Shown here in pieces: positions 1-11,400 of a stretch of DNA of 64,000 bases; within the stretch, counting starts at the first letter, position 1, and each line of letters begins with the position of its first letter. Under the pieces are notes generated by a model. The model was not told where the DNA came from and made no database searches. It worked only from the letters and a program-made list of their open reading frames with translations. Both the position numbers and the translations under genes were made by a program. The DNA comes from Dipteris shenzhenensis (lineage: Eukaryota > Polypodiophyta > Polypodiopsida > Gleicheniales), in NCBI GenBank assembly GCA_047967505.1, contig CM106540.1; one strand, 5' to 3'.

Positions 1-1340
1 GAGAAACATGGCTCCAACAACTCAACGGCTGTGCCATCCACTCAAAGTATATGTATGAGGGGCATGATTACACCCTCTAGTACCACAACACGGCCGTGTA
101 CCAATCTCTCAAGGAGCCAGAGGTACAAGCTTCCCTAGTTATGACTGGCTTCAAGCCCATTGCGAACTGTTTTCCATGTCATCTCGACATGAAGCTGCTC
201 GGGGAATTCATCAACACCTACAACTCAAACTCCAATGTCGGCATTCTCCGCGACACCACAAGCATCCCCCACTTCTAACACCTCAATGTGGACATGGTGC
301 ATGAGTCATCCCGCTCAGCAACCACTTGACAGCCAACTGTGCGAACAATATGAAGACCGTCAAGTGTAAAAATTCATGAGGAGACAACGATGCCTTAAGG
401 CCTCCACCCGACACCCTAAAGGCAAGGCTACCATTCCAGACCCCATTGAGGTGAAGGAGTTTCATGGAGATGACAATGTAAATATTGGTCTCCACCCTGA
501 AACAACAAGCATTCCTCCCACCCCCTCTGCCCCCAAGATGACAACCCCTACCCTTGTGCAACCCCAAGAGCCCAATTCATTCATCACAGGCTCTTCCTCT
601 TCTCCCTGGGCCAGGCTCACAGAAGCCCTACAATTTTGCAGTGCACCGCAATACCAAACCCCTGGAAGCTATAGTAGCATGTTGGCCCAACAGCTCTCAT
701 AAGCGAGCTCCAATTGCTGCTGGATGCAATGTCCCAACTCCATAGTCCAGCTCCCTCAAGTTGCACGAACGATTTTATAGTGGAGGCAAGAGCAAGCCTC
801 CCAACTGTCCTCCTCCCTCCTCCACACACAACTTGGTGCATGCAATAGCCACACTTGCATGGTCGCTGCACAAGCTACCGAGCAAGCCACCCTCGACAGA
901 GCAGAGGAGTATCGAGCAAGGGTTAAAGAGCTGGAAGTTATGTCATAAAGCTCAAATATCAGCTCTCTGCCACTGAATCCCTGGTTCAAACCATAATGGA
1001 CCAGTTGGACAACAAGGCAGAATCCAGCCTTCGTACCATAAAAGAACGAAGGGCACAAGTCGAGGACAAAAACACTAGGCTCAAGGAGGGATCTGATCAA
1101 CAAATCCAAACCCTTTAGGATCTCCTTGCAAGGAGCAGTGACCTCAAAATTTGAGAGGAAACTAAAGCCTTTGTTGATGCCTCGTTGTTAAGGACTTTCA
1201 TAGAGCCTATAGGAAATAAATTATATCTTGAAATTTTGATATTCTCAACTCTCGTTAGTTGAGAATTATCTGCAACATAAATGGTTAAACATCTTCCAGT
1301 AAGCAAATGTAGTATAAGTTGCCAAGAGCTCAGCAAGGAG
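1..1340 (+). pseudogene. decayed unknown reading frame with coiled-coil part
   Basis: Fragments of one apparent coding sequence can be followed on the plus strand with several stops and frame changes: 96-278, then 376-702, then about 900-1190. The last part reads as charged, heptad-like helix (VKELEVM, LKYQLSATES, RRAQVEDKNTRLKEG), which suggests a coiled coil. The middle part is proline, serine and threonine rich. I do not recognise the family. In this setting a decayed transposon-associated protein is the likeliest explanation, but no diagnostic domain is visible. The left end is cut by the window edge. Confidence 0.3.
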
Positions 1341-2640
1341 CTAAAGAAGGCCTAGTAACTTTAATTACATAGAATGAACTAAAGATGAGTCCATCATTGT
1401 ATGCCTATCATGATCAGAGGGCACAAAATATTAGAGAAGCATGTGAATTGCAAATGCTGAAATTGCAATGAGACGCATTATCTTAACAAAAGCAAGTCCA
1501 TTTGGACACATATTATGGCAATTGTGGCCATTTCTTAACACATCTTGTGTATTAATATATATAAATGACACATAACTTGTAATCTACCCATAGCATAACT
1601 CTAAAGTACACACAACTTATAGAAATGTCTTCATATCTCAACTTTAAGATGAGTTAAATGCTCTATGGCATGGATGTTGTGCACAAGGGTGGAAATCATA
1701 TTGCATGAATTGTGTTGAAGACTCAAAAAATTGTATGGACTAAGAATATTGTCCTTGTCCAAAAGCTATACTTTAAGAAGATGGAATGCATTCAGCTAGA
1801 CTGTGCCACCATAGTCTTCAACGGTATGAAGAGACTATGTTGGAGATCATTGCCTCACATGTGAGCCCCTAAACGAGGAGGACAAATTGGCGAGTGATGA
1901 TTCATATTCGCTATGTAAAGAAAAGCCAAAGTATGAATGTGTAATTTGATCTTCAAATTGAAGATGGATTACAAAGCTCGGACTGGGATTTGAAAGGCAA
2001 GAGTCTTGGATTAGATTTGGGTGAATGACAAGTAAACCTATAGATATCCTAGGGACCATGATATGAAAGGCAAGATTCTCAAGCAAGACCTAGAAGAAAG
2101 GTGATCTTGCCAACAATCTATATGATGTAATTTGATTTGAGCATTAGATCAAACAACAAGAAATTAGTAGGAATCTCTAGGTGGTTGCCACTCAAGATTC
2201 GAGGCATTAGTCATGATTTTACACAAGTGACATTTGCAAGATGGCAGTGATGAAGGGAGCTTATCTCCATAAAAGTCCATTTACTCTTGTACACAATCAG
2301 TGATGATGCTAAAGCTAGTGAGGCTATTGCAAGCTCATGTTGTTACAAGTAACATAGTTGTTGTAGTTGGAGGCTAGTGCACATTGTTGTTTGGAGTAAC
2401 ATAATCCTTGGTGCTATGAGGAGCTACTATTTAGAGAGGAAGATTCATGTCATAACATAGCCATAAGTTTGGCATCCAGAAGCTTAGCAGCATTGCAATG
2501 TAAGGTCCAAAACAAAGTTTCATAACATAGCCACAATGCAAGGTTAGCATCCAAAGTGCTAAGCTAGGATTATTACATGCACAAGGAAGTTGGTACAACT
2601 CTAGAATTCGCAAAGTTTAGCAAGCACACAAGATGCCCTC
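1341..2640. other. AT-rich flank without recognisable gene
   Basis: No coding or RNA signal could be supported. The style (AT-rich, leading into a copia-type primer-binding region downstream) is compatible with retrotransposon LTR or untranslated sequence, but no terminal repeat pair was found. Confidence 0.3.
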
Positions 2641-3700
2641 CTAGGATGCATGTATGATCTATAGCACCCCTTCATCATTGCTAACAAAGAGTTTTTGTGA
2701 ATTGTAATAAAGATCTTGATGGTTTTGTGTAGCCAAGATCATCTTGACAGCTATTTGTAATCAAGAAAGAAAGTGGTGTAATACAATGAATTTGGCATTT
2801 GTCTTGTTGAGCATCGTTCTATCATATTTGGTTATTATGGGTCAACTGTAGGACCAAAAAAAGGCTTTCGTTTTGGGTATCACTCCACAAGTTTTGTTGT
2901 GCTTGATTCGGGGATGTTGATTTAGCATTCATTTCTAAGAAAACATTAGGAGCAAGATGTGTGATGAATTGATTTCCCATTATCATATCAAAGAATTGGT
3001 TGTGCTTGAAAATTTCAGCACATCATTAGAGTTGCATATATCATGTCATTCTCCAACATGGTATCAAAGCATACACCTTTTTTGCACCTACATTCAATTT
3101 TCCCAACATGTTATCAGAGGCTTATTCTTGAAATCTCTTATAGTATACATTGATTCTAAATGAAGGAGTTCCTCCTGAATTGAGGAAGCTCAGTGATTTG
3201 GGTAAACACCAAATCCACATTGACTCAGAAGGTTCTTGCCAATCCCCAACTTCGGGGAAATAAAAAGTCTTGATGTGTCTCGCTATCCTCTTTGGAAGAT
3301 GGTTGTTAGAGGAGTTTGGCAAATCATCACCAAAACAAAATTACATCAAGAACACCATTGGAGTGGTGATCATTGCAATAAATTTAGTTGCATTGTAAGA
3401 TCAAGTCGTGCAAGGTGTAGAGGCCTTGGCAATCATCATCCATACTACTATGGACAATGTATTTCCTCACATTTAACTATCCCAAATGCCAATTGAATCA
3501 TGGAATGTGCTCAATGAGATGTTTGAGGTGTACAATGAAGCATGAATACTTGACTTCAAGACCAATCTTTACAACATGAAGATGGACAAGAAATACTCAA
3601 CTTCAAGACCAATCTTTACAACAAAGAAAAGCATTATGGCCAAAAGTCACCAACCCCAAACCTCCCTAATTTTAGGGGACCTCTAGACAATCAAATTTCA
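2641..3700 (+). mobile_element. Ty1/copia remnant: LTR edge, primer site, gag piece
   Basis: At 3059-3070 lies TGGTATCAAAGC, one mismatch from TGGTATCAGAGC, the initiator-Met tRNA primer site used by plant copia elements; a second degenerate copy follows near 3108. About 3160-3680 then gives a broken Gag reading frame. Its clearest piece, near 3500-3600, reads WNVLNEMFEVYNEA and then LDFKTNLYNMKMDK across an internal stop. This has the pattern of the UBN2/copia Gag domain (W..L...Y, then L..L..MKM). A 22-bp stretch around 3552-3573 is repeated at 3600-3621. No intact pol follows, so this is a truncated fossil. Confidence 0.5.
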
Positions 3701-4167
3701 AGAAGTTCTCATGCTCATTAAATGAAGGCGCCCTCTGCATGATGAACAAGTACACAAACCTCCTTGCTAGTTTTTCCAACTCAGGCTAACTTTTTATTGT
3801 AGGAGCCTCGTAGGGAATGAAAGCTTCCATTGGGTTTCCCTCTAACCCTTTCGAGCAACTTCTTGAGCCCTACGCAAAATGTATGCATGCTACAAAATGT
3901 GAGCCTCTTCATTTGAGATTTCTGAAAAATCTCCACAAAAGCGAGGAACAACTGTATTAGTGTAGGAATGAAGGTGCACCTTATGTCTCATTCTCTTTAG
4001 ACTCAATATCGAGTTTCAAGCTGCCTAACCCCTAACCTCCCCTCTCCTTCTCATCAACACCTCAAACATTGAACCTATCACTTGGCATCGGCTCAACCGT
4101 GGTGTCACCAAGCGTCTCACCCACTCCTCATGTCTTGTAACCAGTGTAATACTCTGAAGTAAAAACA

Positions 4168-4215
4168 ACTCTCTCTCTCTTTCTCTCTCACGTGTGCACA
4201 CACACACATTTTAGA

Positions 4216-4253
<38 letters not shown>
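4168..4253. repeat. CT and AC microsatellites
   Basis: A CT-rich run is followed by a mostly uninterrupted AC dinucleotide run between about 4196 and 4253. Simple repeat; no coding meaning is inferred. Confidence 0.9.
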
Positions 4254-4255
<2 letters not shown>

Positions 4256-5184
4256 CTTTGATGAAATTATATTACAAAGAACAGTCTTGAAAAATGGGAC
4301 AATGAGTTATAAACATGAGAAGATATCATTCTATGACTAGAAGGCAAGGTTGTTGCAGAGATGCTTGGAAGAACTGATATTTAGCGAGAGAGGGATCATC
4401 AGAGACCCGATGATTGCGGTCTTGTCATTGGGTCCATAGTGCCCAATAACGAAACCAATACAAAAGAAGATCAAATCCCTGCCTTATTGGATCAAAACCA
4501 AAGAGCCAAAAACAAGCACCAGGGAAACGAGTGTAAAGCTACCGAGCATGCGCACGCATGCACGCACACACATGCACGCGTGCACGCACGCACAAGAGGC
4601 CATCAACTTCACGAGTTTGTGCAAGTTTAAAATGGACAACATGCGCACACCCCACTCACACGCGTCTCTCCGCCCGGCCCTGTTGTGTGTGATGAGCTGG
4701 CTTAAGCCTGAAGACACTAACGCGTTTCATACGCTGTAATTGGAGCTGCTCGAATGACGAGTCCGCATTGGAGCTCCTTCATTACCCCTTGTTTGATCGC
4801 TGCACCTCAACATTTCCTGTCGGAAATTACAAGGTATTGCATTCTGCAGGTTTAGCATCGTAACCTCGGAAGAGATCCTGTCATCCTGCTCGGAAATTGA
4901 GCAGCTTTCGCTTTGATTTGCTCTTGGCAGGAATTCTGTAGTTAAATCAAAAGGGATGTTGTTTGCCTTGCCTTGAACAGAGGCGGACATTTTGTAGATT
5001 CGGTAGCTTTTGTGTGTCTTTGCACATGAGCAACTTGGAAATGTCTGTGGGAAATTATTGGAGTCGCTTCATGTCAACCGGGAGCGGTTCTTGCGCGTAT
5101 CGATCCGCCTAAGGAGGAGCGAGGCACTCGTTATGAAGATTCTAGTCTCGAAACTGACGTAGATTTGTCTCATCGGTTTTGGCA
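4254..5184. other. 5' flank of the host gene (putative promoter/5'UTR)
   Basis: This stretch includes alternating purine-pyrimidine low-complexity DNA around 4540-4600 (ACGC/CATG-type steps). No clear TATA box or transcription start could be picked by eye. An in-frame TGA at 5155-5157 bounds the host reading frame on the 5' side. Confidence 0.35.
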
Positions 5185-5412
5185 ATGGATCGCCCGGCCA
5201 ATGGGAAGCCGGCACTAGCCTCTCAATTGGAACGATCGAGTAGCGGCAAAACCCCCCGATCTCCCCGAGCCTTGGGAACTCCCGAGGGCCAGGACCATGT
5301 CTCCCACGCAGCTAGTGCTGGATTGGACAATCATTCCGACGACGACGACGACGACGACGACGATTTTGATTTCAACTTCAACATGGAGCAGCAAAGAGGA
5401 TCGGATTCTCCT
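5185..5412 (+). CDS. VAD1: VAD1-like exon 1 (start codon, acidic leader)
   Basis: The ATG at 5185 is the first in frame after the TGA at 5155 and has G at -3 and G at +4. The exon encodes 76 residues, rich in Ser, Pro and charged residues, and ends SDSP at a strong donor (GTATGT at 5413), phase 0. Nine consecutive Asp codons come from a GAC triplet run (eight GAC and one GAT, 5338-5364), so this stretch is likely length-variable. Reading through the donor would add codons to 5502 before a stop. The next 395 bases are intron 1. Confidence 0.8.
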
Positions 5413-8400
5413 GTATGTTTCAAAAATGTTGCTTGCAAGTCGGGTTGTTTTCAGAATGTATATGGTGTCGCATTGAAGAATGTCTTGACATGTAGTGGCT
5501 GACACTCTTCTATTGTCGAAACCTGGACTGGAAATTTATCTTTGATAAAAGCGATCATGGAAGCGAATCAGATAGTATTCTTAATGAGCTTGATCAGTCT
5601 TTCTTTGGCAGTCTGTGTTTGCTTTCCACCACGGAACGTGACACTTTACTGTCTGTAAAAAGCATCTAAGTTCCATTTTTCTGTGGCAGCTTTCTGAAAA
5701 GTGTACGCTAGGCTCTATCTCGACGAGGTTGCTGTGGAAGTCATATTTCATGCCCTTAGATATCACCTGAAAGTTATCGTTTGTCCTTTTTGTTTGTCTT
5801 CGTACAGGGACAGTCACGTCAGGTGTTTAGGAGCGAGGAGTACCGGCAGCTTTTCCATCTACCGCCTGAAGAGGTACACTATGGAATATTATAAGTCTGA
5901 ATTCAAGTGTAATTACTGCACTGCTAATTCGAAAGCTCTACCAGATCAGCTCATGGAAGTGCTAATGAACCTGTGTCATCAGTTTGTAGGCATCAACATA
6001 ACTGACAAACCGACTTTGCTTGACACAATCCTCTAGCTGCCGTTACCTTTCAGTATGCATGTCCCTCTGATTGGCAGAAGTACCTTCCAATCGTGAAATT
6101 TGCCTTCACATATTGCTAGTGGCTACAGTCCGTTCATGCTTATGTTTGGATATTAACCCAGATCTGCTGTGACAGTTGGATTGAAGGGTATTCAGCCAGA
6201 TACAGCTAAGGATTTCTTGCTGGATATGCAAGAGATGTTAGTGATTGCACGAGAGTGCTCAGGATGGAGCATGGTTTTGTTGACCGAGGCATTCACCAAT
6301 GCATGTGTATTTGCGAATACCAAAGGATTCAATTGGTAGAAAAAGATCATGTCAGTAGACTGAAGGAGGTGCTGGGAAGATAGTGTCGTTTCGTCCCAAG
6401 AACTTGTGATTTGGGCTATAAGTTATCGATTTCAGGGAAAGGAAACTTAGGAATAAGTTAATTTCGGAGTTCAAAGTTAAGAGGAAGACTCAACTTGATA
6501 GTCAATTGCTGTTTGCCTAAGAGACCCCGCGGGTCTTTAGAAACCTAGTATAGCTGCTTATGCTTGGGCTGATGACGACATAAGTGTTGCTTTGCTTGCT
6601 AAGTATGTCTTCCTTTTGTTTTTCATAAAAGTTTTTGTTTACCTCTTTTTTCTTCTCTTTCATTTTCTCTTTAATTTTCTGTGTAGATTTTTGATCTTTA
6701 GAACAACAAAAAATCTAAATTTGTATGATTGGACTTATTCTAGTCTTACAAAGGTGTATTAATTTCAGTAGGGAAAGAATGTTATGTACTTAGACGCTAA
6801 TCCTTGGATTGTGAAGTTTTATCCAGCAGGTTAGAGGACTTTGGGATTAAGTGAAGTAGGCTTATGTGGGGCTAGATGAACACTAGCAAAGGGCCAATTG
6901 GCTAATTTTAGCCAGGATGCTTTCCATAAAGCAGGATGCTCTTGTATATAAGAGTGGCCAAGGCTATTGTGATGGCATTTCGCACACATCACTGGATGGT
7001 CTAGTCTGTACTGGAAGGGAGGTAGTCTATCCATGTGGAGCCCCAATCACTCAAACCATCTCTTTGTACGATACCAGCACCTCTGGTCTCCTCCTGCTGC
7101 AAGTGCCACAGAAGAGGATAGAGCTATCCATGGTAGCCTGCTACGCCCCGAGGTATAATCCCCATATTCCCTAACTCAGTACAGATACGTGATGACCTGA
7201 AATGCAGCATCTAGTTGTAAAGGGGGTGACCCAAACTCAGACTGAATGATCTGGTGAGGAACGGATGACTTACCACGAATATCCATGATAACATGAGAAC
7301 CTGTAGCCGCTCCACAGGGGCCCACTCTGTATCCGACAAGTCTGGCTCCCAACAAGGGCTGCTGTACATCCCTGCTGGGCGAACCAAGGAGTCAAAAGCA
7401 ACCCCTTGGTGCGTGGATCCTGAAAGTGCCAGCGGAAGCATTGCCTCTCTAGTTTGGCCCAAGAACCCTTCTAGTGTGACCCCTTCTCGACAGAGCGTTC
7501 CTTTGTTAGCTGTTGCACGTCCGACACCTGTTGCCCCTCGTTGGGTTGCGGTTAGAGTTTGCCTCCTCTCACTAGTATTTGCAGATTAGGAGGCCTCGTT
7601 AGAGTTTGCATCCTCTCACTAGTATTTGCATTAGGAGGCCCCTTCTCTTATTCCTAACCCTCTACCTCACTTTTTTTGTTTGTGGCCAGAGATGGTAACC
7701 CTTCAGCTCCTTCTCTCGCTGATCAGGAGGCCCCTCCCCTCAGATCTTGGCCTCCTCGTCCTTTCCAGAATCCCTCTGCCCCTTCAGCACTGCAAGTTGT
7801 TCTTGATCGAGGGCCTAGTGTGACCCTTGCGTCTGCAACATTCTTGCAGGTAGGGATCTTACGGACTCTGGTGCCCTTTTTAGTTTATAGGAACTCTTTT
7901 TTCCCCTTACAGACTTGCCAAGGTTTGTGCCCTCCATAAATATTGATGCTGTTCTTGTCCACTTCCATAGGTGTGGGGGTCCTTTCCCGTGTGGACCTCC
8001 TCTCCTCCACTACTCTAGGAGATCTACTTCATAGGAGGGCGGTGCTTTCGCCTCCAGTCTGGGTAAGGTTTTCTAGTTTACTGTGTCCTATCGATGAGGA
8101 TGGCTAGCTTGAATATTCAGGGCCTTGACAGTGTTCCTCATTGTTACCGAAGGCAGCTGATTTGTCATCCAGGTGTCATTGGTGGTCTCATTGATACTCT
8201 TTTTATTAAAGAACACAAGCTAGATCGTAAACACTGTGCAAAGCCAGGTAAATTGCTTTCTGGTCACACTTTTGGTCTGCTTCCTTGGGCACCATGGGAG
8301 GAACATGCATTTCAGTTTTAGATTCATTTCGCCCCCTTGTGTTTGGACATGGCATCATCACACCCTCTAGAGCACAATGGGATTGTACTTCATATTGGTG

Positions 8401-11400
8401 GACGCAAGTGTTATGCTCTAGCCGAGATAGCATGACCTCGAAAAGATCGGTGGGCATTTTCTCTTAGATGACCGACTTTTGTAATATTTTATGTGCATAA
8501 ATAAAATGGTCAAGGGAAGTAACTGCCAAGGTCCTAGGTGAGGGTGTATTGGCATCGACTAGGTGGTTCTGAGTGCTCAGGCCTAGGTGCACCTAAATGT
8601 GTAAGAATGCCAAGGGGCAAATGTTTTAATTGTGCCCCAAGAGAGGGGTAAATGGTGTACCAAGCTAAAGGTCTAAATTGTTGACATGTGGCAGGAGGGA
8701 ACCATCTAGGGAATTGTGGGCTTGTGGATAAGCATGAAGGAATGAAATTACGTATGTTTGTTTCATGTGATCCATGAGAGAGGCTGGGAGGAAAAACGGA
8801 TGTCATCGCCTGTGATTACCCGTGAATCGACGTGAAGAAGCTAGAGAATAGAATTTGAGTGTATCACTTGGTATCAGAGCGTTGGTTATCGGAAAGGAGG
8901 AATGAAGGTGGACGAATGTTGCGCAAAAGCCAGCGACGTTAAATTCTAATAGCGAGGCTGTCACTCGGCTTTTATTGTCTGACCTTGGAGAGCTATGACT
9001 GTGAGTCCGTTAAGGAAGCAGGTCGAGATTTATTACAGGCCTTTCAATTACGTGCCCGTCACCTGCCTACGGGAACCTTACGCTCCTGCGACAATTTATA
9101 AGCCACGCATTTTTGGTTCAGTTGACGAGATTAGAAGGGAACGTTTGTGGTCATGTAGATAGCCGTGGGCTCGGGCAGATTCCGAAACAGAGAGCAGGCT
9201 GGAGAAGACCAGACTGATTCCGAAAGAGTGGGACTACGTCTGAGAGAGAAGCGAATAGCTTGGATTTTCGAGACTTGCAAAGACTTAGGCAGAAGAAGGA
9301 AGTTCGGGACATCTGCGCTATGTGGAGCTTCCAGGGAGTAGTTCTTTTCCCTTCTATACAACTTTTCAGTTGCAATCTATTATTCCTGTACAGCAAAAGG
9401 GGAATTCGAAGTGTGATATACTTTTGGGGTTTTGACGTACAGAATGAAGTTTAAAAAATAAAAATAAAAATCTATTTTCGCTTTTGAAAGAATGGAGGTA
9501 GAGGGACAAGATTCCAGGGTAAATCCTGGTGAATCTAGAGCACAATCTACGCAACAAGTGTCCCATCACACCACACCTACTCTGGTGGGTAGGATTTCTG
9601 TATTAGAAGATGCCTTACAACAGATCATGAAGCAGTAGCTTCAAGTGAATGCTGGTCAAAATGAAATTAGAGAAATGGTGCAAGCCTTGTCGGCTAGACC
9701 ATCTAGAAATGAAAAAGGCAAAGCTCTAGCAGAGCCAGAGCCCAGTATACACTCGTCGGAACGTGCGAAGGTCAAGGTACCTAATATTGCCAACTATAGA
9801 CCGGAAAAGTACGCTGGTCGGATGACTGAGAGCAGTTCTAATGTGATCGAGGTTTGGTTACACAAGTGGGAAGAAGCCTTCGCCATTTGTGAAATCAGAT
9901 CTGATCTAAAGAAAATCCGTGAGACCACTCACCTGTTTATTGAGGCAGTGGATAGGTGGTGGATAAAGCAATAGAAAGATCAGGTTGCCCCTACCACCTG
10001 GGAAGGGTTTAAGGCTGAATTTAAGAAACACTTTCTTCCACCTGACGAAGAGTCCCGAGCTTGGGATGCTTACAGAAACCTTCGCCAGAGGAATTTATCG
10101 GTGGCAGAGTACACTGACAAGTTCAGGGAATGTGTTATGAAAATAACAGACCCTCTCCCTATGTCGGTTCAGTTGAAAGACTATATCTATGGACTGAACG
10201 ACAAGATTAAAATGGAAGTTCGGGCTAAATATGTGACTACATTAGATGAATCTATTGCAGTAGCCCTGAACTATGAGGATGCCAGAGGCAGACCTAGTGG
10301 GTTTGTGCAGGCAGGGACTCAGCATGAGTACCCGAGAAAAGGGGGATTTAAGAGGAAATAGACTTCAAAGACAAGTGTCTCGCATCCAAGTGGCCAAACC
10401 AAGCAGGTGAAGCCGGTTGAGGGACAAGCAAAGACAAGTACCACCGTTGGGGTGAAAAGAAAAGTAACTCCAATGGCAGCCCGGGCTTGGTCAAAGTCCT
10501 TGTTGACCCCTAAGCAAAAAGAAAAAGCTAGAAAAGAAGGATTGTGCTTCGGTTGCCTTCAGCGACATCAGTGGAAAGATTGTCCACTAAACAAAGACCA
10601 TCGCACGGCCAATATGATAATATTTGAATGCGACGCGGGGTAGAATATGTTTTGCGAGGTGAAAAGGATTTACCTTGAGGGTCATTGATTTCAGCCATGG
10701 AAATTCAGAAGACTTCAAAAGAGTTTCTGTGTCTGTGTATAGCATCGGTAGAGTCGATTGATGATGCATTGGCTAGCACTGAGGCTACCCAAGGTGGGGA
10801 AATGGCCGAGTTGGCTAAAGAGATATCGGAGAAGTACTCTGATTGTTTTAGGGATGAGTTACCTTATGGGTTACCTCCAGAGCGGAATGTTCAGCATAAA
10901 ATTGAGCTTATCCCGGGGACAGAACCTGTAAATAGACCTCCCTATAGATTAAGCTTTACAGAAGAAGCTGAGGTGCGAAGACAACTGGAAGAATACCTCA
11001 AGCTTGGGCAGATTCAACCCAATTTTTCACCTTTTGCTTCGCCAGTGATATTAAAGAAGAAGAAAGATGATACTTTCCGTCCCTGTATAGATTACAGAGC
11101 ATTGAATAATAGCACGTATTAGAGCCGAGGATGTGCATAAAACCGCTTTTAGAAGCAGGTTTGGTCATTATGAGTTTTTGGTAATGCCCTTTGGACTTAC
11201 CAATGCTCCAGCTACATTCATCATGCTTATGAACGATTTACTACGTCCGTATATCGAAAAGTTTGTAGTACATTTTATTGATGATATTTTGGTATTCAGT
11301 AAAAGTATTACTGAGCATCACGCGAGAACTGGCTCGTGACTGAATCTTTATTTGGCTCTAGAACATCTGAACACTAAAGAAAAGGAATTTCAAACAGAAC

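Noticed and set aside
8617-8635. GTTTTAATTGTGCCCC, which reads FNCA as in the GRAM exon
   Set aside because: It is within the LTR and recurs in its copies, has no splice context, and the true DFNCALQ exon is at 24556-24606.
8534-8806. Minus-strand ORF repeated at 13771-14004 and 59340-59576 with the same C-terminal residues
   Set aside because: All three lie inside copies of one LTR, so the likeness is DNA repeat identity, not a gene family.
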